The notes under the pieces were generated by a model. That model did not search any database and was not told the origin of the DNA. It was given only the letters and a program-made list of their open reading frames with translations. Of a stretch of DNA of 64,000 nt, positions 51,569 to 63,480 are shown piece by piece (within the stretch, counting starts at the first letter, position 1; every line of letters begins with the position of its first letter). The position numbers were made by a program, and so were the translations under genes. This stretch comes from Aphelocoma coerulescens (Eukaryota; Chordata; Aves; Passeriformes; Corvidae), in the NCBI RefSeq assembly GCF_041296385.1, contig NW_027184085.1, positions 13,697,301 to 13,761,300 on the forward strand, read 5' to 3'.

Positions 51569-51683
51569 ACTGGCAGAAGCTGCACTGCCTGTAATATATA
51601 GAGTAGGTGGAGTAGACATCTGGGTGAAGCATGCCCAACTAACTCAAGAACTTGGTTGGTGGAAAGACCATGCAGCAGCAGAG
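51569..51683 (+). other. Candidate 115-nt exon
   Basis: AATTTCCATTCTTATCAG precedes the segment as an acceptor, and GTAATT follows AGAG as a moderate donor. One frame stays open for 38 codons, beginning LAEAALPVIYRVGGVDIW and ending ELGWWKDHAAAE. It is rich in residues uncommon in AT-driven chance frames (three Trp, several Ala and Gly). The frame remains open beyond the donor to 51830. No family was recognised. It could be a real exon, a remnant of a retroelement or gene, or a chance frame. Confidence 0.2.
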
Positions 51684-53347
51684 GTAATTCCTAACTGTTC
51701 TTTGTACTTAAATATCTTTTTCTGTTCAATTTTTGTATTCAGCTTTGAGAGACTGGATCTTTTCAAGCACCCAGTATGTATCTTAATCATAACTGTATTC
51801 TATTTCCACATGGGGAAAACATCAGTGTAATTACATCTACTTGATTTACTTGTATTTGTACTTGTAGAGCACCAAAACCTCCTAAATTGACAGTCTGTAG
51901 ATGAACACATTTTTCCTCAACATTTTAACAAGGAAGGGAATTACTACTTTATTTCCTCAGGCTATTCAATAGCCTACTATACTGTCTTAGGATTATCCCA
52001 TTTTGTGGTTTATAATTTAGTACGTGAATTAGTATACAATCAACGTTCTGTCTTTGTGAACTCTCTGCAGCTCTAAACCATGTAATATCCCCACTATCTT
52101 TCCTAAATAGTCTGTAACCAATGAGTTTAATATCCAGTCATGCGAGTCATACCACTGCAGTTGAGTACTACCAACTAGCTTAAATTTCTTTTTCTAAATT
52201 TGTATTTTGAATTTCCCTGATTCTCAGAGTGGTTTTAGGAACAGATTGTTTTTCTCGTTCTTGATATTTCAGTTCTTTTATGTTTGTTCATATGTACTTG
52301 CAAGTTCTTCTGCCTATACTAGATGTTATTTCTTTATTGACAAAAGTGGAAATAGTCCAAAAGCCACCCTTTCTACCTACTTAGAAAAAGCATCCCTGCT
52401 ATCTATCCTTTTCTGGTGTAGTTCCCCTAAAATAAGGATAGTTCTCCTCATTTATGTTACAGTAGAAATGACCCTGTTGCATGAGTGAGTCCATGAGAGA
52501 TTGAGTACAGGCAGGGAAGCTACATATGCCCATGCCTGACCTCTATATATTTTCATTTATGGTAGCAAATATTCAGCTGGTATAAAGATGAAGCTTCCTT
52601 CCTGGATATATGGTAAATAAAACTTCCAATTTATGCCTGGAATAGATAAAGCAGGGACCCCTAGTGAAAACAAAATTTTGTTATAGTAAAAAGGAGACAA
52701 ACATAGGCAGACTTAAAATAGGCAAACTGATGATTTGGGATTAATAATAGTCTTTTCCCTCTTGAATGTGTGCCTGGTCGTGTTTCAAATCTCTTCCTGT
52801 TAAACGGATATTTTCAAATGTTGCTCCAAATGAGAACTAAGGAATTACTGGTTTTGAATAAACCAGAGAGTGAGAAGCTGACTTTATTGTAGGGAGCTGG
52901 TGGAGGGCACCAATAACTGCATTTTCTTTGAGAAACCAGTGAGAAAGTAACATTTGTACTTTTGCTTTAACAGAAAATCTAGTTATGCTTTACATTTCTT
53001 ACTGATACATAAAAAGGCTCTGCTTTTACCGTTGTATATTACTTTAATAAGCATAGGACATCACATATGGAATATGCTATGTATTGAGGACGTTTGACAC
53101 TTTGGGGAAGAGGAGTTCCTCTCTTCCTGCTTGTAAGCACAGTCAGTCAAAGCTCTTGGGCTTCTTGATTTCCTCCATAGGCTCATTTCATAGGGGCCGA
53201 TATTGAATTCAGAACTCTTTCTAGATGTGTTATGAATGTAGGTATAAGCACTACTGCAACAGAACTTAAATTCTTCACCCAAACCTCTCAAGAAGGAAAT
53301 TGTCTTTGGTTTGATGCATGAAAAATCATGTGCACGTTAAAAATTAA
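51684..53347. other. Noncoding unique DNA
   Basis: T-rich sequence with hydrophobic chance frames (for example 52207-52488, 93 codons). No feature was recognised. Confidence 0.55.
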
Positions 53348-53577
53348 ATGCATACAAAGACAGAACTTTTGCTATCCTGCAGCAGGGATTCTGAAGTTAG
53401 TGGTGAACAGGGGGAAGAGATGCTCCTGTGGTATTGTGCAGACTCTGCAGGCCACGGGAAGCAGAATGTGTGTGTGCACATGGTGGGGATGACTAGAGCG
53501 TGCTCTGTCTTTTATGGAACAGCACGCAGAAGTTCAGAAACACTCTGACTGCAGCAGCCAGTAGCAGCGAAACAAAA

Positions 53578-54015
53578 ATGTCTTTCTGGTCAGCAGCACA
53601 GACCACATGCACGGTGTGTTGTTCGCTGCTCCTGCATAAATGCAAAGGAGAAGGAACTGGATGTGAACACCTTGTGCCTATAACAGCACTTAAGGAAGAT
53701 ATTTATTCAATACAGAAGTACAACACTCTTCTCTGTGTATGTGTTGTTGAATGGAAAGATCTGTTATTTTCAGGAGGAAGCTCTTTGGGGCATGTATTAG
53801 CTGTGAGGGAGAGAAATGTAAGTCTAATGGATCACATAGAGAGGATGTTAAGAGTTAAATCCATGATCAGAGCTAGTGCTGAGGATCAAAACCTCATTTC
53901 ACTACGTGCCAGGGGTATCTCAGACATCTCTACAGTTGTGAAAAGAGCCAAAGGGTTGAAGATGTGCTTCCTGTTTGCTTCTGTTAATGGAGGAGGAGTT
54001 CATGGGAGCCTCTAG
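53578..54015 (+). other. Unassigned 145-codon ATG open reading frame
   Basis: This is the longest ATG-initiated frame in the window. The frame is already open from at least 53500, and I chose the first in-frame ATG at 53578. It starts MSFWSAAQTTCTVCCSLLLH, continues with a mixed soluble-looking composition (DHIERMLRVKSMIRASAEDQ) and ends at TAG 54013-54015. There is no recognisable domain, signal peptide or retroelement motif. In about 40% GC DNA a frame this long is uncommon but not surprising in 64 kb. It could be a decayed gene, a noncoding-RNA exon or chance. Confidence 0.12.
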
Positions 54016-54659
54016 TAAGACAGTTCAGCAGTGTTTTCTTGGTCTTGGAGGTTATTTTTGAACAGATATAGTAAAGGTCATCAGTGTTTTGTTCTCTGTG
54101 CATATGTGATATGGCTTTAAAAGCAGGCTTTTCTGCTTTGTTTCACAAAGTAATAGCATCCTTGTAGTACAGATGTAATTGCTATACATGAGCCTATTAT
54201 TGTTTAACAAGGCCTCTTTCTTGCAGAAGGAATGCATAATTTTTAGGGAAAAATTATTTGGGATTTACCCTTTAATTTGGTTTAGTAATAGTTACATCTG
54301 AACAGAGCTTAATTAAACTGTGATAACTTCATAAATCCAACTGGACTAAGTTGTCCTTCCTATGTGAATGTTATAATGAGCTTGCATGAAACTTTTCTTT
54401 CTTGATTTCATGCTTCATAAAGAAATAAGCTGACTGTAGTTACAATAAATATCATTCCTCAATCTAGGATCAGGCTCTGATTGTCTTACTCTTGCTGAGT
54501 GGCATCTTCATAATATAAATTTTGTTGCTAATTTTGAAGAAACACAATAAGAAAAATTGGTCCAAATGAGATCAGAAGTCCCAGTACCTTACATGTAATA
54601 TAAAAACAGAATTCACATTTACTTGCATCCTTTGCTTTTTATTCTACCCCTGAGAACAG
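54016..54659. other. Noncoding DNA before the third CR1
   Basis: AT-rich sequence with no recognisable content. Confidence 0.55.
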
Positions 54660-55420
54660 TCAAACCCCACCTTCTCTATGCCTTCCCACTGGGGACTTGC
54701 ACTGAGTGTGAAGAGCCAGACTGAATTTTCTCACGGCTGGACATCAAACACACCTCCTTCAGCCTTTCTTTGTATGACATATGTTCTAAGCCCCAACCAT
54801 GTTGAAGCTGTTTTCTAGACTTGCTCCAAGCTGTCAATGTCTGCCTTGTGCTTCCTCTAGTTTTGGGCTCGTTAGTGCAGCAGTGTGGCCTGAATAAGGA
54901 GACCAGTCTCCTCCTCATCCTACTAATTGTGTGTTTGCTCAGACAGCCCAGTCTGCAGTCAGCCTTCTTCACTGTGAGGGCACACCACTGACCCTGTCCT
55001 GCCCTTTGTTCACCAACTCCCTGAGAACCTCTTTTCCATCCAGGCAGCTCCTCTCCCATGCCACTGTGTGGGCTATTGCATCTTAGCTGCAAGACTTTGT
55101 GTTTCACTTCATTGAACTTCATGAGGTTTTCATCAGCTGCTCTTTCCTACCTGTCAGGATCCCTCTGAGTAGAAATCCTTTCCTCCAGTGTCTAAACTGC
55201 TCTTTCTAATACACTGTGAGCATGTCTGACACAGCTCTTTATCCCACAGCCCAGCTCATTAGGAAAAACACTAAACAGTATCAAATGCTGAGAAACTCAA
55301 CTCCTGCCTGGGCACCAGGTTTTACTGCTGATCACCACCATAAACCTCTGGCCCCAGCAGTGCAGCCAGTTCCTAACTCACCATACTATCCACATATTCA
55401 AACTGTATCTCAATAGTTTG
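54660..55420 (-). mobile_element. CR1: Old CR1 LINE fragment, minus strand, 3'-truncated
   Basis: Read on the minus strand, this matches the distal part of CR1 ORF2 in order. The minus frame 54676-55122 opens MKFNEVKHKVLQL (CR1 has a LMKFNxxKCKVLHLG-like block), then CALTVKKADCRLGCLSKH (the QKAN..LGCI block), SLFRPHCC (LYSALVRPHLE-like), and LEHMSYKERLKEV (LEHLSYEERLREL-like). Upstream on that strand, past 55122, the order of phrases also fits CR1. The 3' end, including the terminal repeat, is missing, which is unusual for CR1 and suggests a later deletion. Divergence is high, with stops and indels, so it is the oldest of the three copies. Confidence 0.88.
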
Positions 55421-55525
55421 TGTGATGTGACATGACAATAGGCAGCAGCAGTGTATTTCAAAGTCCCTGCCATTCTGTTTCTGTACATATTTTAGATATG
55501 TGGATCTCATGAGAATTTTCTCAAC

Positions 55526-55551
55526 TTGATCATTTGCTTTTGATCATTTGC
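55526..55551. repeat. Repeated 12-mer TTGATCATTTGC
   Basis: Two identical 12-base copies (55526-55537 and 55540-55551) are separated by two T bases. The core TGATCA is palindromic. Confidence 0.9.
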
Positions 55552-56744
55552 ATGAACTGTGGCAGAGAACAAGACTTTGTTCACTCTTTGGCTTTATCAG
55601 ATTGGTAGGCAAACCTTGGGTTCTGTGCTTATTCCCAAATTTTCAGTCAATGACTGTGACCACTGACTTGGCTGCTGACTGTTCCCATAAGACATAGTTA
55701 GGGCTAAAGTAAAAATTTTCAGTGATGTATAGGGCCTGTGAGATGGCACAAATTTGAAGTCCAGATTTGATTCTAACAGGTGTTGATTCTGTCGTGAAAA
55801 GAGACATCACTGAGGACCTGGCCTGCCTGAGCTCTGAGTTTCCAGTCTTTCCTTGAGATTGCAAAACCATCCTCAATGTTATCTTTGTGCCTGACTTGCA
55901 AGACCCTTCAACTTCTTGCAGGAAGAGTGGATTTGCTTTAATTTTAAAGGAGTCTAGACTTGAAAATAAGTAGTAGTTTCTCTATTAGCTAACCCTCATC
56001 ATGTTAACACAGCTACTTAAAAAGGAACTGGGAAGTATGTGCAAGTGGAAGTCAGGCCATTATATCCTGTGTGGATATAGGAGTCACTTAGGGGACTCTA
56101 CCAAGAGGATAATAATGCATTTATGTAGACACAGCCAGCTGCAAGATGTGGGATCTCCTGAGAGCTTCAAAAGTCAAGTAATCTAGTTATAATATCAAAG
56201 TATTTGACTATTCCACTAGAAATCAGTGCTGATATTACAAGAATAGCTTTCTTTGTTCTACTGTTTTATTTTCAACCAAGAGTGTGGCTTGCTGAGCTTA
56301 TCTGCTTGCAGCTGACCTTTAAGGAGAAGCACCTGTATGTACACCCACATCACTCTCCTGTCTACAAACTCCGGCTGTCTGCTCTGCATATTTGGTAAAC
56401 ACTTAAAACTACTGATTTAGGGGATATCCAGTTTCTCAGCAGCAGTCACTTGTCACCAAATGGGACATTTCAGTTCTTTGTCCGTTGTACTAATGATGGG
56501 CTGAGCGTAAATTGTCTGGATGCCTGCACTCAGGGTGAGAGTTCAAGCATCACTCCCTGTCCTTGCCTTTGCAGTGAAAAGATGCTGACCACAAAAGTGT
56601 CTGTGGAGAGTAGACAAGAAACCTTGTAACATCTGATAGCTGCATAATTCTGTGGCAGACAAGTTTCCCTGCATGGTGTGTCTGCAGCCTCCATGTCCAC
56701 ATTAACCTCTGTACTTCATTCTGTGATGCCTTCAAACCAGCAAG

Positions 56745-56782
56745 TACCACATTGACCCAGCAATACCACATTGACCCAGCAC
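56745..56782. repeat. 19-nt tandem duplication
   Basis: TACCACATTGACCCAGCAA is followed directly by a copy differing only in its last base (56745-56763 and 56764-56782). Confidence 0.93.
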
Positions 56783-58701
56783 TCCTTGTTCCTCCAGCCT
56801 GAAGCAATGTGCGGGAGAGGTCATGGGTGCTACATCTATCAGTCCTTCCCAGACGAAACATGGGTGTTTGAAGGTCAAAGATACCCTGCAATGTCCTTTT
56901 CTGTCTGCTTACTGGGAAGGCTGAGATAGACTACCTCTCTACTTACTCCCCCACTTTTGCAGCCCTTAAACTGTCTGTGAGAATGGTGTAGGGGGATGCT
57001 CAATTATCTGAAGGTTTTTGAGAGTTCTGGTACATCTCATTGTGTATACCTTTAGGCAATTACAGTAGTTTCTGTTATTTTGAAGGTTTTCCCACAGTAC
57101 CTAAATATTCTTACAAGTCTGGCCCACTGTGGCACCTGTGAAATAATTAATTTAAAGATTCCAACTGCTGCAGGTAGGGATATCTTTTTTTCCTATAATA
57201 AAAATACAAAGGCTCCACTAACCATGTTGTTTTCCCAGGTGATTAAACTCAAGAGCATGATTTATATAGATTGAGACCCTGATTTTTTAAGGATAGAAAG
57301 GTTTGTGGCTGGGGTTGTTAGCATCTGAGAAATAACTAGACTATGTTATGCTGAAGGTAGGGTGTTACTTATTCAAGAAGTTGGATTTTGGATAATTATA
57401 TAAATATCTTTTATCTATTTCATTTTGACATTCATTCTTTTGCAGCAAAAGAAAAGCATGGGATATGCCACCCAGATGCTGACATCCCAGCTGTTCCATG
57501 CAAAAGGAATGCCTGAGGAAAGGCAAGTGTGTTTGATCCACTCTTTTTCCATGCCTGTAAAGCTGTCTGCAGTTTGGAAGCTTTGCTTCAGCAGGTTCAC
57601 TGGGAATGGATAGGGAAGTGACCCTGTTAAAGTCATGTATAGTAGTAGCCATTGTGAACAAATTCATAGAAGAAATAAGGAACAGCTTTGGTCAAAAGGC
57701 TCTCTATTCTGGATAGAGTATTTGAGCTGAAGCAACTTACTGTTTCATATTATCTCCATTAATTTGTTCCAGAGTAGCAGAAATCACTTTGGAAGCTGTT
57801 TGTAGCAGGCTGTAGCAAGCTTTCCTTGCTCAAACAGAGGAGAACCTACAGGCCGTGCAAAAAACCAGAGAAGAGATTCTGGTATCCTGGTTGAATCAGC
57901 CAGGAGCCAGAGGACACAGACTAGAGAGATTTTGTTGCTTTTCATAGAACCACATTAAAAATATATATATACAAGTATATGTTCAAAGACTACCTGGCAA
58001 AGCCTCTGAAATTCATTCCCCTTGTTATGCTGTAATAGTTACTAAGAGGTTTTGGAGATTCAAAAATCAGTTTGTGCTCTGGAGATTCTGGGGAAAGTGG
58101 AAGGTTGAATACAGGTCTTGGGCTTGGCACAACAGCCCATTAAGTTTCTTTTCTGTTTAATGCTCTGAGATGTAAGTGGCTCAGGATCTGATTTGAAAAG
58201 ATTCAGCACTTGGCTCATTTGGAGAAGGTGATGCAAGGAGCTGGAGGGGATACAAGGTGCATGAGCAAGTCTCAATCCACTTAGTTCTGTGTAAGTAAGT
58301 TACAGCAACAACATTTCCAATAGAAGTATTTTTTGATTAGGGGAGACTATTGTAAGTCGAGAATTAAAAATCTTGACGAGTACTGATAAGTCTGTTTAAT
58401 CCTCCTCAAGGCAAATTTACAGACTGTAAACTGCAGTAAAATTCCTGCGGCTTCTTCAGATAGGCGAGAAGCAGCACCCCAGTCCTGGCATAGTTACCTT
58501 CTGGGTTATCCGTGAGTACCCTCTGTGGGTACTGCCACGCTACTGCAAAAGGAGGCACAGCCAGGAGACACAGGGAAATGCATTGCAAAGGAGGACATTT
58601 CCGCAGCTTGACAGAGCTGATCATATTCTGTATTCCACAGATTCAAACAGTGCTCCCCAGAGAAGGGATGGGAGCCACGTTTTGACATTTTACATCTTCA
58701 G

Positions 58702-58767
58702 GAGGGGCTGTCAAGGCACACTTCTGTGTGCTGCTGCAGACAGCTCCCACTGCTGTGCTAAAACCAG
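58702..58767 (+). other. Candidate 66-nt exon
   Basis: The acceptor TTTGACATTTTACATCTTCAG is good, and the donor side reads ACCAG followed by GTAAAC. The length is a multiple of three, and one frame (phase 1) is open, reading RGCQGTLLCAAADSSHCCAK. The high cysteine count comes from TGC/TGT-rich DNA. No family was recognised. Confidence 0.12.
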
Positions 58768-61217
58768 GTAAACTCTGAGCCTGACGTTTCTATGTACCAA
58801 TTAATGTATACAAAAGAATCCATGAGTATTCAAACCTATACTTTTATTTGATTATTTTATAAATCAACCTGTTGTAATGAGAAATGCAAATATTTCTTTC
58901 CAGGTTGCATAGCTAATCTTCATAGGAGATCAGGAAAGGAGATATTTTTCTGTGTCCTTTTGTACAAACCTATCTTGTCAGGGCTCCAGAGGTTATTAAG
59001 CTGCTGTCCTTTAGAACATTCTATAATGATGACACACGAGTAATCTGAGATTATTGCCTCCCTGTTTTGATCACAATCTCTAAGAAGAATTTTATTGCTA
59101 ACATGGACAAGAAAATCACAAAGACAGATTAGCGGTCACCTATCATTTTAATACAACTCATTTCTGTATCACACAAGCGTGAAGCTCCACATGAGAAAGA
59201 AATGAGTGAAATTAGCTCTGAGTGCAGCTGCAGTAGAGCTGCAAGGTGAGCTCTGCATGGCAGGAGCCAGAGGCAAGACGCTGTGAGCAGCTGAAACATG
59301 CACAACAGAGGTCCTGGGGACCTGTGGCCCAGCTAGGGTCACAGACACTCAAAAAATGTGGTAGAATCTGAGGGCTCAGCAGGAAGACCCCAGACTATGG
59401 AGCACACAGACTGTGAGGGAGTAAAAGCCCAAGCAGTCCTTTGTTCGAGGCAACTCGAGTTATTCTTTTTTGCACCATGATTAAATTATTTTAACTACAT
59501 CTGAGCCTCTGCTATGGGAAACCTGAGGTCTAGACAGTAAGGAAACCTGGTCTGACTGTGAGAGTGAAGTGAGTAGGGAGTAATAAGGGCACCTGTTGGG
59601 TCACTGGAGCCACACGTGGTGTAGGGGCCTCGGTCCCAGTAAAGTGTCTAGGTGGTGCAAATGTGACCCCAAAGTACCTCCTGGATGGTCAGACTCGGAT
59701 GCTTCCTTTAGATTGGGAAATTAAACCTGTGGAGAGATAGTGCATCACCATATTGAAAAACAGCAGAGAGAAAATCAAACACATTATAAAAAGAGCTAGT
59801 TGCTTGAAAATTAATAAGAAGAAGCAGGGATTTATATACTCAATGTAGGACCAGTTCAGATACAGGTTCTGCAATTGGAATTATTCCTTCCAAGGTGTTG
59901 CTTAGAGATTCATGGCAAATCTAGAATGCAAATGAAAGATCTGGAAATATGACACAAAGAGAAGAGGCTTCCTGGATCAGCAGCTCCAACCTCCATCACT
60001 CATGGACAGATATATTATGTGAGCATTTTAGAGCTAGTTCATTGTTTCTCATTTCACTCTACAGGAAGGCTGTCTTCAATCCCAGGCCTTGGAGGTTTAG
60101 ACACATTTGCAGCTCATGATGCACTCCTGACTGGTTTATATCTATTTGGTTACTTTCCATAATTGTACTCCAGTGTTTGATTTAGTATATTTTTGGGTGG
60201 GTTTTTTTTGGTTTTGCTTTTTGTTTCCAGTAGTTGTTTTTTTTTTCTCCGTGGAAGTCCAGTTACCAGATCAGCTTGGCACAATCCTCTCCCAAGTACT
60301 CCACGTTGAGCTGTATTCAATTCGGTGTTCAGTTTCAATCTGTTTCAAATAGTGCCTTATAGGTCTTAAAACTTCTGATACTGAGCCAGCAGAGCAGATT
60401 GTCATTCCAGTGAGGATGACCATTCTCCCCTCCCTTCATTGGAACTCTATTGGTACTTACCACCACTTTGGTATGGAAACCATTCTTCTTTCAGGTGCCA
60501 CCAATTTACTGCTATAACAGAACTACTGTTAGAGACCCCATGGAGCTTCCAAAATTTTCATGTGCTGTCTACTTTTCCGTGCTGGATGGATACATTGGCA
60601 TAGTTAGTGATTCAAACTCTCCTTCTACCCTTTGACCTATAGGTTGCTGTTACTGTGTGTACAACTATTGTTATTCCACTAGATGGTACCACAATCATTG
60701 CAGACACTGGGATCTGCATTTTCATTCTGTAATTTGAAAATAGCTCACTCATCTCATAATTTTAGCATTTTCCTTTTAGTCATACAGAGTAAGAGCTGTT
60801 GGGAAAACTGAGGAGGCTGTAGATCTAAATCCTATGGAGTCTGTCAGTTGTGTATGTAACCAACTATTGATATAGTTGGGAATGTCAGAGATACAAAGCG
60901 GAGCAAGGAGTTCTCATTTCAGGCTGGGTAAAACTTGTAATCAGCCAAAACCAGCCAAGCTTAGCTTGACCTTAATGTACTCTATTATGTTGAACTTGGG
61001 CCACTAGTTGCTATTAAACCTCATAGGTTTTTATCTTTCCTGCAGAGGAAATATCACCCACAATCACCAAGCCAACACCCAAAAAAAACATATAAAAAAC
61101 TTTCTTTGGCGTATAAATGCACTCTGAGGTCCTGGGATTGTGGAAATTTGATTTAATTGGTAATTTGCAGGTTTAGCTTTATTCACAAAACCTATAAGAG
61201 CAGTCCTTTTCTTGATT

Positions 61218-61232
61218 AAAAAAAAAAAAAAA
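61218..61232. repeat. A homopolymer
   Basis: Fifteen uninterrupted A bases with no retrocopy body recognised upstream. Confidence 0.9.
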
Positions 61233-62580
61233 GGTCAAACACATGCCTAACTTTAATTTTCTTAAAAGATATGGCATAGATATATGAGATATATGAGCAA
61301 ATATATTTGATTCTGGATTTGGGTGACTTTTGAAAAAGTATCATTCTTATACAGAGATGAACACTTAAATTATCAACATTAGTTTAAATCAACATTTCCT
61401 TCAAAAATAGTCTGTACTCCCTATCTTGACTACCTGTGATTATGTACATGTATCAAAGCAGTTGTAGTTCTGTGACTATTTACCCCTCAATCTGTCACTG
61501 GAATTCTGAAACACTGGCAATAGATGACAAAGTGTCTGAATAGATCCTCTATTTATGCTTAAGGCTAGTTAAAAACCAACCCACCAACCAACCAAAAATC
61601 ACTTTTGGCAGCTAACAATCCTGACAAATGTAATGTAAAATACATCCTCTCAGTCCACTGCATTGATATAATACAGGTACAAGAAGTGTACCAGATTCCA
61701 AAACTTTGTATTGAGATTCTTGCTAAGCTTTTTCTCACACCTTTTGACTTAAACAGTCCCTACCTTGTGCCCTACAAAGACATGGGACCTCTTCCCCACC
61801 TTGGCCAGTCTGGCCATTTGCCACTGCTGGACATGGAAGGTTTGAAGGGGAAGATGCTTGGTCTGGTACATCTCAGCTCAGCGCTACATTAGGTGGTATT
61901 CAATGCCTCCATGCTCGCCTTCAGGATGTTCTGCAGGCTTCTGAAGGTGCTCTGTGATGACTTTAATCATTCTATCTACCCTTTTACCCCTGTCTCACTG
62001 TTGCTCCTGTCTCATATTGTGACTTGTCTGCACTATTACAAACCTTTCAGCTGACTTGCATTTGTAAGTCAGTAGATCAATACCATAACAGACACAGTAG
62101 TAAAATGCAGAAAAGTCTTGCTTAAATTAATTTATTGTCAAGAATGTTTTATTATGTCTTACCATTTCTGAATGTATTTTGTAATCCACAGGGTTTTTTC
62201 AAAATGCTGCAATTGATGATTGTATTTCTTCAGACTTGCATAGTCTTCTGCAGGGCACAGACAAGCAGCAAGCCTTAGAGACATGAATCCTCTGAAGTGG
62301 TGATGCACTGGCAGAGCAAACATGGTTATCTGCTTAGCAATAGTACCTACAGTAAGTGCTGCCCTTCAACAAGTGATATTAAACAAGGACTTAAAATAAG
62401 CTGGAATACATCTCACAGCATTACAACTGTTTTGATACAGTAATCTGTCTAGGCCGGTTTAGTAACTTTATTCTGCACCATAAATGCTACCTCATCTCTG
62501 TGTAAGAATGACACTTTACCAAAAGTCAACCAAACCCAAATCCAAAGTTCCTTTTCAAGCTTGTTACTATAGCTATAATG

Positions 62581-62594
62581 TTTTTTTTTTTTTT
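62581..62594. repeat. T homopolymer
   Basis: Fourteen uninterrupted T bases inside unique sequence. Confidence 0.9.
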
Positions 62595-63129
62595 CCTCTA
62601 ACATGGACACACTTTCTGCACTGTAGGAAATGGCTGGATTTTTTATCCTCTATCATCTGGCTCCCTTTCCCCACTGCAAATTAACCCCTTCTGATAATTA
62701 GCTGCGTATTCTTTGAAATGAGTTTTGAAAACTAGTTTATCTGAAGAAGTATTAATTTTTGTCCACCTGAGTGGTTTTAGTGCTTGAGGATTCTTGTGGT
62801 TATAGAGTAGCAATTTGGCTAAGCACTGTCATTCAGCCACATAGAAATGAAGATAAAGAATAGAATATCCTCTCATCTCAAAATTGCACAAAAAATATAG
62901 ATGAACATAATTTATTAGTCTACTTGTGATCTGGTCATAAAGCTGGGATAAAGTCTTTTATCATTGCACACAAATGGTATTTTATTTCTTTATTTATGTA
63001 GTGCATATAATAAGAAAGGATTTTACATCAACAGTTAGGCATAGATGAAGAAATTAAAAGTGTTGGTGAAGACCAGAAATACAGCTTCTGTTTTTGATCT
63101 AAAGCAGATTTTGCAGTGACTGCTGAAGT

Positions 63130-63480
63130 CTTATCAAATCAGAAACACCAGAGTCTCATTGCATTAAATGGCTAATCAGGGGAATCTTTTCACAGTGTTT
63201 TTTATTATGGCAGTTAGCTCTTTATATGCTCTTCAGAGAGGCTAATGACATCCTAGTGTAATTAGGTCCTCAACAATGAAAGCTGAAATCACTCAAATTT
63301 AATCAGACATGAAGTACAATGGCTGAGAGGTTTAGATTGTTCTAACATTAACAAATTTATCTAATCTGCCACTAACTGTCCTGTGCTCAATTCCTTGATT
63401 GAGTTGAATGAGGTGGTGTGATTTGCTGTATTACCTTATATCTAATCAGCTTGACTTGACTCTGAATCTCTTTGACATTT
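63130..63480. promoter_or_regulatory. AT-rich block with homeodomain and SOX-like sites
   Basis: GCTAATGACA (63241-63250), TAATTAGG (63259-63266) and a SOX-type CAACAATG (63271-63278) lie within 40 bases, followed by several ATCTAATC phrases. Clusters of this kind are typical of developmental enhancers that are conserved among vertebrates. Conservation was not tested. Confidence 0.17.

Larger units (their letters stand above)
55421..58701. other. Noncoding unique DNA with short tandem duplications
   Basis: No gene is recognised. It contains a 12-nt repeated phrase at 55526-55551 and a 19-nt tandem duplication at 56745-56782. The minus frame at 56550-56891 (113 codons) lacks any domain. A short (AT)n run lies at 57961-57971. 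Confidence 0.5.

Noticed and set aside
54676..55122. 148-codon minus frame as a possible host gene
   Set aside because: Its blocks match CR1 ORF2 in order, so it is a retrotransposon remnant.
56550..56891. 113-codon minus frame
   Set aside because: No recognisable motif; it spans the 19-nt tandem duplication and has no splice or start context.
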